64,000 nucleotides of DNA, from NCBI RefSeq assembly GCF_013032445.1, contig NZ_WQCA01000001.1, positions 248,001-312,000 on the forward strand. Direction: 5' to 3'. The position numbers and the translations under genes are program-made. Below, piece after piece: positions 54,890-63,302 of this stretch. This DNA is from Ruegeria arenilitoris. GTDB taxonomy: Bacteria > Pseudomonadota > Alphaproteobacteria > Rhodobacterales > Rhodobacteraceae. The notes under the pieces were generated by a model. It was not told the DNA's origin. It saw nothing but the letters and a program-made list of their open reading frames with translations, and made no database searches. Within the stretch, counting starts at the first letter, position 1; the number at the start of each line of letters is the position of its first letter.

Positions 54890-55730
54890 TCTTCGATCTC
54901 TTTCGTTTCATTTACGCCAGGTTAGCAGACCTCGGTTCAAGTTCTGGCTCGGATCTGTCTGGGCCCCTTCATCCGGTATTTAGAACAAGGGTCAAGAATT
55001 TTTTTCCTTTTAAATCAGAAGCCTAACCCAACCCTGAGTTGATGTTCCCGGATGTACCGCTGGTGCCTCGTATTACCTCAAACCAAAAATTTTCCTGCGT
55101 TTCACGCTAGCTGCGGCACATTTTCTTGCTTCCTAGTTGACATTCCCACAGGTGACCTGACGCGAGTCAAAAATTTTATTACCTTAAGGCGAATCACGGA
55201 GGTGTGATGTATGTTTCAGATTTGGCGCTGCGGCGACTGCTTGCCACTAGGGAAAGTGACTTCATCTTGGAGGCGATAAATGACTGAGTCAGCGCAAATC
55301 AACCTTTAGAGGTACACACAAGTCTTCAGAAAATTTCGGAGATAGGCCGCAGACTAACTCATGAGAGCAAAAACTGACATGTCGGTGCTCAAAGCTTCCC
55401 GAATTACCTTCATAAGTACTGGTTTTGCGATCACTTCTCGGATCGCAGTCGATCACAATAGGTGTTCGAGACTTTCATATCGGGCTGGCAATGCCGCCTG
55501 ATCAGGCGTCCAGTTTACGCGCCATCCTCACACCTGACAAAGAACGACCCACAATCGTGGCAAGTACTTCAAAGCGCCTGCGCGTTCACGCCCGCCTTGT
55601 GCTCCACGATCCTGCCAATGTCCTGTTCGCAGGAGACAGTCGTCTTCGTTTATCCGTCCTTAAGCTGGACGGAATCTACAGAGAGTTGGAGGCGATTAAG
55701 GGGCTCAGGGCACTTAGCCATTCCACAGAC
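54890..55730. other. AT-richer stretch without a convincing gene
   Basis: These 840 bases between the small hypothetical gene and the AIPR gene have stop codons in most frames. A 26-codon frame at 55207-55287 has a GGAGG start signal and could be a leader peptide or gene remnant. A TTG-initiated frame of 103 codons at 55425-55736 lacks a ribosome-binding site and overlaps the AIPR end, so I do not call it. No tRNA, repeat array or terminator stands out. The region may hold remnants of earlier insertions. Confidence 0.45.
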
Positions 55731-57791
55731 TCATAGTAACCCTTCCGCTTGAGCTTTTTCGAGAACTCCAACAAGTACTTCACTCTGTTTCTCGGATGGA
55801 ATTTTTTGAGGAATCTGCTCGGCAACTTTTATGATGCCCACCTCTTTTTCGGAGAGAAATCGCTTCTCGATTCCCACTTGTTTTATTTTGCTCCACTTCT
55901 GGGCTGGAACTTCGAGCACTTTCCGTTGGGCGTCGATGCCGTCATCGATCTGTTGCGTTTTCTTTGCCTGCTTCTGCTCGGCTTTTTGTTCATCAATGCC
56001 GACAAGGGTTTTGAAGAAACTTGAGCTGATGTCTTTTTCCAGCTGGTCAATTTTTCCTTGAATCCGATCCCAGCAGGAATCCTTCTTGCACCATTCAGAT
56101 ATGTTCGAAATCCCCTGAGGCGGTTGCGATATGTCATCGTTCACGAACTTCGCGGCCTTGCGCAAAGCCTCTGCAAGTTCCTCGTAAACCGCCTGAGTGT
56201 TCCAGCACATCTGAAAGTCGACAACCTTGTCAGCCCGCTTGCATAGCTCGTTGATCGTCGCGATGGCATAGGCAACGATGTTGGCCCGGTAACCGCCATT
56301 GTACCACGGTTCGCCCGAGACCATCTTCTCGGTCCACCTGAAAATGATCGCTCGGGCTATTGCGCGTCGAAAGTAGAGTTCGTTGAAGCTGTCTTGGTTT
56401 TTCGTCCAGGTTCTGCCTATACGAGCGGCATAGCGCGCGAAGTTCTTCTGGGCGCCGAGGTTGACCCACTTGGGATGATCGTCCCAGACATTTTCAAACT
56501 TTGCGATGTCAGTCTTGGTGAACATTTGCGGTTTCGGATACTCAGCCTTGAAGCGCTTTTGCTCGCCCGGCGACAACTTGGACTGTGCGTCAGCGTACTG
56601 CCCCCTGGCTCTCTCATAGAACCACTTGGTTTCACGCATGGCGCCACTATGAGCCGGTGCCCAGATGCGCCGTGAGAATTCTTCCATCCGAACATGGAAG
56701 GGGTGGTTGGAAAAAAAGTCGGCTGCGTTCACGCGGTTCTGAGTATTGGCGTACTCCGAAATTCTCGGAACAACGATCTCACTGTCTTCCGGACTGATGA
56801 CCGAGAGCTTCATCTGAACGAACACACCATCCAATGCTGCCTTGTCACGTCTCTTGGTATGAAAGAGCGAGGCCGTGGTCTGTCCTCCATTGACGATCTG
56901 AAGGTCCTTGATGCGAACGATTTCCAGTCCTTCGTCGCCTTGCTCTACCTCTACCTCCTGAGCTGTGGCCGTGATGCCATTGTTATAGGCAAAGAACATC
57001 CCTGGTTCGTTTAGTATCGTCGTGCGGATACCTTTGTTCACTTTGCCGCGTGCCTGGAGGAAAGAGCGCACGTTTTGTTCGAGAAGGCGTGCCCCGTGCT
57101 TGCCGTACAGTGCTGCAAGCACATCTCCGGGCATAACTATAAGGTATGACGGATAGGCGCCGGAGCCGAGGTGTGCTGGCAGGCTGTTCAACCCACTTCC
57201 AAATTCTTCCTTGAAATCGATATCCAGCGCTTCTTTGTGACCGCGGGAGCTGCGCTGGCGTTGCAGGCGCGAGACGTCCCAGATGTGATATGTTGCCTCG
57301 ATATCGCAGACCAGCCGACCTTCAATGCTCCGCATGCGGTCGCTCAGCGCGCGCTCGGATACGAGGAAAAAGTTGACCTTACGAATCAGGGCCTTGCGAT
57401 CCGATATCTGCCGGGACAGTCCGTACTCAGGGGTGGTTTCATCAAGGTCGTTAAAGAAACGCTTTGAGAGGCTTGCTTCGAAGAAGTTCTCCACCCTTTT
57501 AAATAAAGCACTCACATCTGTCTGCGTCAGCGACTGGAGCTCATCGCGACAGTCAAAGTCTGCAACGAAAAGATCAAGTGCGCCTTCATCATTGAACCAG
57601 TATCCGTCAACGCGCATTCCGCGCTGCGCTCTGTAGTGGCAGAGTTCGAAACCCTCGATGAATCCGGTTTCGATTAACTCGGTTGAGAATGCCTCCATGA
57701 ATTCGGAGAGCTGAAATGCTCCGTGAGCCTCAGCTCCCGCCATAAGCTCCTGACGAAAATCATGAAAAAATTCTGGGGCTGTCTGTTCCAT
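55731..57791 (-). CDS. AIPR family protein (abortive infection phage resistance)
   Basis: The 686-residue protein carries the AIPR core at about residues 210-330: ARLLEQNVRSFLQARGKVN, then FFAYNNGITATA and IVNGGQTTASLF, which are the family hallmarks. A basic C-terminal third with coiled-coil-like Lys/Gln/Glu segments follows. AIPR proteins belong to phage-defense loci and accompany Z1 and DUF4420 genes. It starts at ATG 57791, sharing one base with the stop of the preceding gene (TGATG), with GGGGGAGC upstream. It is the last gene of the operon. Confidence 0.93.
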   Translation of the reverse strand: MEQTAPEFFHDFRQELMAGAEAHGAFQLSEFMEAFSTELIETGFIEGFELCHYRAQRGMRVDGYWFNDEGALDLFVADFDCRDELQSLTQTDVSALFKRVENFFEASLSKRFFNDLDETTPEYGLSRQISDRKALIRKVNFFLVSERALSDRMRSIEGRLVCDIEATYHIWDVSRLQRQRSSRGHKEALDIDFKEEFGSGLNSLPAHLGSGAYPSYLIVMPGDVLAALYGKHGARLLEQNVRSFLQARGKVNKGIRTTILNEPGMFFAYNNGITATAQEVEVEQGDEGLEIVRIKDLQIVNGGQTTASLFHTKRRDKAALDGVFVQMKLSVISPEDSEIVVPRISEYANTQNRVNAADFFSNHPFHVRMEEFSRRIWAPAHSGAMRETKWFYERARGQYADAQSKLSPGEQKRFKAEYPKPQMFTKTDIAKFENVWDDHPKWVNLGAQKNFARYAARIGRTWTKNQDSFNELYFRRAIARAIIFRWTEKMVSGEPWYNGGYRANIVAYAIATINELCKRADKVVDFQMCWNTQAVYEELAEALRKAAKFVNDDISQPPQGISNISEWCKKDSCWDRIQGKIDQLEKDISSSFFKTLVGIDEQKAEQKQAKKTQQIDDGIDAQRKVLEVPAQKWSKIKQVGIEKRFLSEKEVGIIKVAEQIPQKIPSEKQSEVLVGVLEKAQAEGLL

Positions 57792-58762
57792 CAGCTCCCC
57801 CAAATCTCGTTCTGGTTACACTCGAACGTCGCAATTTTCTCCAGCTGGAGACTGTACTTCGTATCAACAACGCCGTCCGGCAGTTCCGATCTCACCAGCC
57901 GAGGAAAGCCATCAGCTACGCGGTAGGCGTTCGAGTCGTTCACGAGGAACTTCGGGTTATCATATTCCCTCATCTCCACGTATCCGTAGGTCGCCAGTTT
58001 TCGCCAGTAGTCTTCGATTGCTTCGGCGTCGCTCAGTTCATGTCCGATGACCGACACCAGCTCGTTGAGTGACTGGGCGGGAGTTCCGTCAGGTGCCTCC
58101 GTGAGGCGGTAGACTTTGAGAAAGAGGTGCTCTGAGACGGTCTCCAGCTGATCTTCAGAAGAGACGCGCACTATGCTCCGATCCCGACCACTGATCGACT
58201 TCACCTCGACCGCTGTATCGCCAAAGATGAAGTCCTGATGTGTGCGATCAGGACCGCACCAGGCTTCAACCGCTTGAGCATCGGTCAGGTGTTTTTCCTT
58301 GAGAAGTCGGAGGAAACTCAGCTCAGTAAAAAGACCTCTTACCTCTTCCGCCGATAGAACCCGCGTTCGCTTGCCTGCAAGGAAAGCCTTCCAACGCTTG
58401 ATGTGGTTCAGGGCGACACCCAACGCTGCGGCAGGATCAGAAATCCCATCGAGATTCCCAATCAGCGTCTGACAAAGGCCGTGGAAGAGATCGCGATCCA
58501 CGTGTTTTTCGAGGGTAAGGATCAGGCCCTGTTTGCCGGGTTCCGGCAACTGGCGTAGATCCACTTCTATACCGTTCACGGTGGTGGCGTTCTTTCGGAA
58601 CTGTTCCGTGTGATCACCCGCAAGCTGAACTATGAACAGACACTGTCCCTGCACGTCTTTGCCCCAGCACAGGGTGACGTCGCCCGGGGCCGTCACATAG
58701 CGGACAGTGTAGTCTTTGTCCGGGGTCTTCATTTCATCCCATGGTGCCTTGTTACTCGTCAT
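57791..58762 (-). CDS. PD-(D/E)XK motif protein (DUF4420)
   Basis: The 323-residue protein contains a candidate nuclease core: ELSFLRLL at about residue 146, and DFIFGDTAVEVKS near residues 174-186, giving the D..E-x-K pattern of PD-(D/E)XK nucleases. Around it are the blocks of DUF4420, a family always met next to Z1 and AIPR genes. It may cut foreign DNA, directed by the Z1 helicase and GHKL ATPase. ATG 58762 overlaps the Z1 stop by 11 bases; a longer upstream frame is only antisense to Z1 coding sequence end. Confidence 0.9.
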   Translation of the reverse strand: MTSNKAPWDEMKTPDKDYTVRYVTAPGDVTLCWGKDVQGQCLFIVQLAGDHTEQFRKNATTVNGIEVDLRQLPEPGKQGLILTLEKHVDRDLFHGLCQTLIGNLDGISDPAAALGVALNHIKRWKAFLAGKRTRVLSAEEVRGLFTELSFLRLLKEKHLTDAQAVEAWCGPDRTHQDFIFGDTAVEVKSISGRDRSIVRVSSEDQLETVSEHLFLKVYRLTEAPDGTPAQSLNELVSVIGHELSDAEAIEDYWRKLATYGYVEMREYDNPKFLVNDSNAYRVADGFPRLVRSELPDGVVDTKYSLQLEKIATFECNQNEIWGS

Positions 58763-61406
58763 AATCTTCCTCTTCGTCGGGCGTATCGAACGATCCACCC
58801 TGCATACGTTCGATCCACACCTGGTTTGCAACGACTTCAACTTCAGTTTGGTAGTGACCATCAGGGAAACTAAGGCCGAACGCTGGCACACGGGCATTGG
58901 TATCATTCCCAACCGGCCCAAGAACGTGAAGCATCAACAAAGGCTTCTTGCGCACAGAGCGAAAATGGAAGTCGGACGGCCTTTTGTCCTTGTCTAGTTC
59001 TTTAGCTAGTGCAGCAGCTTCATCGCGCTGTGCGGTTGAGAGTCCAAGCTTCTCGTCTCCACGGCTAGCGACACGATCCTTGCTTGTTCGCCAAGCATCA
59101 CCATCGCGACGTGCGCTATTACGTTCTTGAGTTCCGAGTGTGTGGTTGTCCGCGTCCTCGCCGTTGGATGAAACTGAAATCAGCAGGACATCTCCGGCAT
59201 CGTATTTGTCTGAAAGAGCGCGCAGGTAACTCAGTGCAGCGGCCTTCCGGTCTGCAAAGTCGGGGTGGCTCCGAAACTTAGTAAGGAACTCTTCTATCTC
59301 CGAAATCTTCGCATTTCTTGCAAGCCAGCCCTTCCCGGTCTCCTCCAATGCGTCACAGCCGAATTTCTTCTTCCAGTATTCAGCAATCAGAGCCTCGTTC
59401 TCCTTATTGACCTTACTATCTGTAGGCAAAAGGCTACTCTCAACAATCTTCCCGCTAAAGTTTTGGTTTACAGTGATTTTCTCACCTGCCCTCATCTTGT
59501 TGGCGGCAGTAATAAGTAGCCTGTCAGGATGAGCCTTCACATAAAGGCCGAACTGCTTCGGACTCATTCTGTCGCGTCGCATTCTCTTGATCTGCTGTCG
59601 TAGCTCTTCCGAAGCTTCAGCGATGTGGCCATACCAGTTGATTGAGTCCGGGGACAAATGGACCCGGCACACGTCTTCAAAACCTGGTCTGTAACCAAAC
59701 CAACGCCCCATCTGCATGAGCGTGTCATACATACGCGTGTTGCGGTACATATAGCTCACGGTGAGGCCTTCGATGGTCAGGCCACGCGAGAGGCTCAGTC
59801 CGCCAATAGCGATGGCGGTAAGGCTGTTCCCATCACGTTCGTACTTTTTGTAGTCGAGTGCTTCATCGGACTTACTGTTCACGACGAAGATACGAAGGTT
59901 GTCGAAGACATCGTTCAGGGCGACTTTGATGTCAGACCATGTGAAACCGCAGTCAGAGAACTCTTTATCAAGGCAAGCCTTCAATGAAATCATGACTTCA
60001 TTCTTTTGCGATACCGAATCCGGCATCGCATAATTTGCTTTCACCGCCTCTCTGACTTTTTTCTGATAAAGGCTCACGAAATTCCGCACAGTATTCTGCG
60101 TTGCTACAAATCGTGATACGTTGATCATCATTGAGCAATGTTTGTTAACCTGTCCCCTCAGATTGCGGATAGCTTTTGCAACAATGAACTGATCAATCGC
60201 TTCATAGAGGCTGGGTGGAAGCTCAGGGACCAGATCATCCTTTTTATGAGAGAAGGGAAGGTACTCTTCACAATCCCAGATCGGCCTCACAGTCCTTGCG
60301 CTGCTGATATCGTCAAGGAAGACCTTATCCGGCCCGAAGTAAGTGTTGGGGGCATCAAGACTGACAATGAAGTCTCGCGGGAACAGCTCCTCATAAGCTT
60401 CCTCATCGTAGGAATCCGGATTGATGAAGATGTTTGCAAATGGTGTAGCGGTGTAGCCAACGTAACAGGACTTCGCGAAGAGGCCGAGGATCTTCCGAAG
60501 CATCGCATTCGTTTTAGTGGGATCGAGTTCGGGCTTATTGGTATTGATCGAGGCGTTGTCGGCCTCATCGTCGATCATGAGCATTGGAACATCGCCAATC
60601 ACGCCATCCGCCTGCGCGTTCATCTCCTTGAGCCAGACATGAAGAGCTTTCAGTGTGCTAACATTCTTCTTGATGACAAGGACGGTCGGCTTGTTCAGAT
60701 CGTTGATTTTCCATCCGCTTTGGTTGGCTGTCTTTTTACTGAAGTCATCATTGATGTTTGTGAGCGTGGCAGGATGCGGATAGTCAGGGGTCAGGCCGAC
60801 GCCAACTCTCTTGCGGTCTTCCGGATCGCTGGAGCGTCCAACGAACCCTTCGTCAATGCGTTCCTGGGTCTGCTTTCTCAGGTTGTTGTGAATACCGGCG
60901 ATAACGATAATGAACTTGTAACCGGCGTCGGCAGCCTTGGCGATTACGCCCATGTAGTTTGCGGTCTTACCTGATTGTACGTGCCCAATAACAAGACCTC
61001 GACGATCCCATTTTCCTTCGCTAATCGGGTCCTGCAAATGACCTAGAATTTTGGTTCCGACATCACTAAGGGAGCGAACAACAGTTGGATGCATCTGTTC
61101 CTTTTTCAGATACTCCTCATAGGCATCAGAATATGTCCAAGTGATATCATCGCGCTTATACACCCACTCATCGTCGTGGTCAGCTTCGACATCGACGAGG
61201 GAAACGCCAGCGCCCATACGCGAGTCCACGGCGATGAGGGCATCTTCGATGACGGTTTCCAGCGGGCCATCATAGCTAAATGCAGCAGCAAGCTGTTTTG
61301 CACGTTCTCCAACTTCCTCGCGCGTTGGCGTCTCCGGCAGCAGCGATAGCGCTGAAATAAGCGCACTCGTGAAATTCTTCTGACTTTCGACCTTATTGAA
61401 ATTCAT
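58752..61406 (-). CDS. Z1 domain protein (superfamily II-like helicase/ATPase)
   Basis: The 884-residue protein has a helicase-type ATPase core: Walker A GHVQSGKTAN (near residues 141-150), a DEAD-like box MLMIDDEADNAS (about 276-287), motif III YTATPFANI (about 312), and motif VI-like LMQMGRWFGYRPGFEDVCRV (about 558-577). These are the features of the Z1 domain described in MORC-linked R-M loci. It likely moves along DNA and activates partner nucleases. It overlaps the GHKL gene as ATGA. Confidence 0.95.
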   Translation of the reverse strand: MNFNKVESQKNFTSALISALSLLPETPTREEVGERAKQLAAAFSYDGPLETVIEDALIAVDSRMGAGVSLVDVEADHDDEWVYKRDDITWTYSDAYEEYLKKEQMHPTVVRSLSDVGTKILGHLQDPISEGKWDRRGLVIGHVQSGKTANYMGVIAKAADAGYKFIIVIAGIHNNLRKQTQERIDEGFVGRSSDPEDRKRVGVGLTPDYPHPATLTNINDDFSKKTANQSGWKINDLNKPTVLVIKKNVSTLKALHVWLKEMNAQADGVIGDVPMLMIDDEADNASINTNKPELDPTKTNAMLRKILGLFAKSCYVGYTATPFANIFINPDSYDEEAYEELFPRDFIVSLDAPNTYFGPDKVFLDDISSARTVRPIWDCEEYLPFSHKKDDLVPELPPSLYEAIDQFIVAKAIRNLRGQVNKHCSMMINVSRFVATQNTVRNFVSLYQKKVREAVKANYAMPDSVSQKNEVMISLKACLDKEFSDCGFTWSDIKVALNDVFDNLRIFVVNSKSDEALDYKKYERDGNSLTAIAIGGLSLSRGLTIEGLTVSYMYRNTRMYDTLMQMGRWFGYRPGFEDVCRVHLSPDSINWYGHIAEASEELRQQIKRMRRDRMSPKQFGLYVKAHPDRLLITAANKMRAGEKITVNQNFSGKIVESSLLPTDSKVNKENEALIAEYWKKKFGCDALEETGKGWLARNAKISEIEEFLTKFRSHPDFADRKAAALSYLRALSDKYDAGDVLLISVSSNGEDADNHTLGTQERNSARRDGDAWRTSKDRVASRGDEKLGLSTAQRDEAAALAKELDKDKRPSDFHFRSVRKKPLLMLHVLGPVGNDTNARVPAFGLSFPDGHYQTEVEVVANQVWIERMQGGSFDTPDEEEDYDE

Positions 61407-62884
61407 TTCTTCAGCTCTTTCGCAATGTATTCTTCTGCAACATCTTCAAATCCTTCGAAGAACCTTGTTGAACGCATGACTTCTCTGAAGCTCTCGACAT
61501 CAAATTCGCCATCTCCAAAAAGGCATTCTTTTAAGGCACTTAGGCGCTCATTGATCTCATCCTGTGTGGTTTTGTTCTGATCGATGTCGCGCGGATGGGT
61601 CGAGAAATCCGAGTAGATCATTTCTACCGGAAGCGATGATGAGATCGCTTCTATGAGCGTTGAAAGGCGGCGACTATTCTCATCACTCAGTTCGGAGCGA
61701 ATCGCGTCAATCAACGGATGTTCCTTGTTCAGTGCATATCGGATGTTTCCCTGATCAGCGTATCGCTCCCAGACTGGCGCCTTGATCTCATCAAAGAGCT
61801 TCTTCCCTCTACCGCGATGCACTGTTGTGCTACGTGTCGAGACCTTATCGATGATCTGGCGCAGCCGGGCTCTGACCGGCGCTGGAGGGCGCGCTCGTGA
61901 CTTCTTAATGTCGATGGTCCACATCTCATCAAGACTATTGGGAAAGTCTATCTGCACACGGGCCAGCTTTGTGGCTTCTCCTTTGGGAATTAGTCTGAAC
62001 CAGTCGCCCCAGGCCATGAGCCGTCCGCCCCGGTACACATAAGCGCCTTGGTTCGAGATGAAGTCGCTGCGGTTCTGATAAAAGTCGTACTCTTTTGCGC
62101 TCAGTTTGCTGTGGTGAGGGAGGATGTAAGGCTGCATATGAACAGCCACACCGCCAATGCGGACAACCTCCTCCGGCAGCATCTGTGTCGCTGAGTTCTT
62201 TCGGCAGAACGGATCAAAAGCCTCGATAGGGTGACCGTTGAGGGAAAGAGAGAGCTTCTTCCGGCCACGCACCTCGCCACTCAGAAATCGGTGAAACACC
62301 AGCGACAGGTGTTTCTCGACAACATCGAGCTTCTCGTTGACAATCTCGTCGCGTTTGGCTCCGGTCTCATCTTCAAACAGTCGATCAAGGTTGCGCCAAA
62401 CGACTGCCGTTCCCTTGCCGGTGATCAACTCCTGAAATGGAAGTTCTGCGATCTCTTCAGGTTCAAGGATCGCGATAAGCCAGTCATCTTTCCTGTGAAC
62501 GGTGTCGAGGTTCCATTCCGCTGCGTGCAGCCCGCCACCATCGTTACTGACTACAGTGAGTCTTTCACACTGGGAGAATGAGGCTGTCTTGAGTCCCAAA
62601 CCAAAACGACCAAGATCCTTTGGTGAGCGGGTTTCCGAAGGATTCTTTGAGCCGTGACGCAAAGCATCTATTATGCCTGCTTCGTCCATACCGCGGCCAT
62701 TGTCGATGATGCATAGCGTTGGGTTCTGTTGCGTCATATCACAGAAGATATCGACCGAGGTTGCTTCTGCGGAAATGCTGTTGTCAACGAGATCAGCAAT
62801 CGCCGTTTCAAGCGAATAGCCCAGGTCTCGCATCGATGCGGATAAGGATGAAGCACTTGGAGGCAGACGATGCTCTCTAGCCAT
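61403..62884 (-). CDS. GHKL ATPase of MutL/MORC type
   Basis: The 493-residue protein has the GHKL ATP-binding motifs: ADLVDNSISA (N box, N35), DNGRGMDEAG (61-70), and the lid and G2 region GRFGLGLKTAS (92-102), plus a later conserved Lys (KGTAVVW region). C-terminal 200 residues form a helical region. It corresponds to the MutL/MORC-like ATPase that Iyer and colleagues found in R-M operons with Z1, and may act as an ATP-driven clamp on DNA. It overlaps vsr by eight bases and Z1 by four. Confidence 0.93.
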   Translation of the reverse strand: MAREHRLPPSASSLSASMRDLGYSLETAIADLVDNSISAEATSVDIFCDMTQQNPTLCIIDNGRGMDEAGIIDALRHGSKNPSETRSPKDLGRFGLGLKTASFSQCERLTVVSNDGGGLHAAEWNLDTVHRKDDWLIAILEPEEIAELPFQELITGKGTAVVWRNLDRLFEDETGAKRDEIVNEKLDVVEKHLSLVFHRFLSGEVRGRKKLSLSLNGHPIEAFDPFCRKNSATQMLPEEVVRIGGVAVHMQPYILPHHSKLSAKEYDFYQNRSDFISNQGAYVYRGGRLMAWGDWFRLIPKGEATKLARVQIDFPNSLDEMWTIDIKKSRARPPAPVRARLRQIIDKVSTRSTTVHRGRGKKLFDEIKAPVWERYADQGNIRYALNKEHPLIDAIRSELSDENSRRLSTLIEAISSSLPVEMIYSDFSTHPRDIDQNKTTQDEINERLSALKECLFGDGEFDVESFREVMRSTRFFEGFEDVAEEYIAKELKK

Positions 62885-63302
62885 CAGCCCCCCCTTTCAA
62901 CTGACTGCGCAAACCTTCGACAACACTGACCGGATCGTTCTCCAGCTCACATTCCCAGACGGTAACTACACGCCAGCCACTCTCTATTAGTTCGGATTTC
63001 TTTCGTGCGTCACGCTCGACGGTCTCTTCAAACTTCCTTGTCCAGAAAACAGTGTTTGTCTTTGGTGTTGTCGCCTTCGAGCAACCCCAATGGCGATGCC
63101 AGTAGCAGCCGTTCACAAAGATAGCTGTTTTGTACTTCGGCAGAACAATATCAGGTTTTCCGGGAAGCATTTTATCATGTAGTCGATAGCGAAAACCGGC
63201 GCGATGCATGAGTGATCGCAGCACTAGTTCCGGTTTCGTGTTCTTTCCTCGAATTCGAGACATATTCCAACTTCTGTGCTCTGCCGAGATGCGATCCGCC
63301 AT
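62877..63302 (-). CDS. vsr: Vsr mismatch endonuclease
   Basis: The 141-residue enzyme matches Vsr: the start SAEHRSWNMSRIRGKNTKPE, then PGKPDIVLPKYKTAIFVNGC with the metal-binding Asp (D51) and a C-x-W-H-R-H region (H69, H71). In E. coli Vsr position 64 is His; here it is Asn, as in many relatives. Vsr nicks T:G mismatches left when 5-methylcytosine deaminates, so it protects sites of the adjacent methyltransferase from mutation. Another ATG at 63305 precedes this one. It overlaps the methyltransferase stop. Confidence 0.95.
   Translation of the reverse strand: MADRISAEHRSWNMSRIRGKNTKPELVLRSLMHRAGFRYRLHDKMLPGKPDIVLPKYKTAIFVNGCYWHRHWGCSKATTPKTNTVFWTRKFEETVERDARKKSELIESGWRVVTVWECELENDPVSVVEGLRSQLKGGADG

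Noticed and set aside
54931..54948. CTCGGTTCAAGTTCTGG, resembling a tRNA T arm
   Set aside because: The stem mispairs, position 61 is not C, and no acceptor or anticodon arm can be built around it. The island is better explained by dusA than by a tRNA target.
55425..55736. TTG-initiated 103-codon frame before the AIPR gene
   Set aside because: No ribosome-binding site, non-ATG start, overlap with the end of the AIPR gene, and no recognisable motif. Noted only in the description of that gap.
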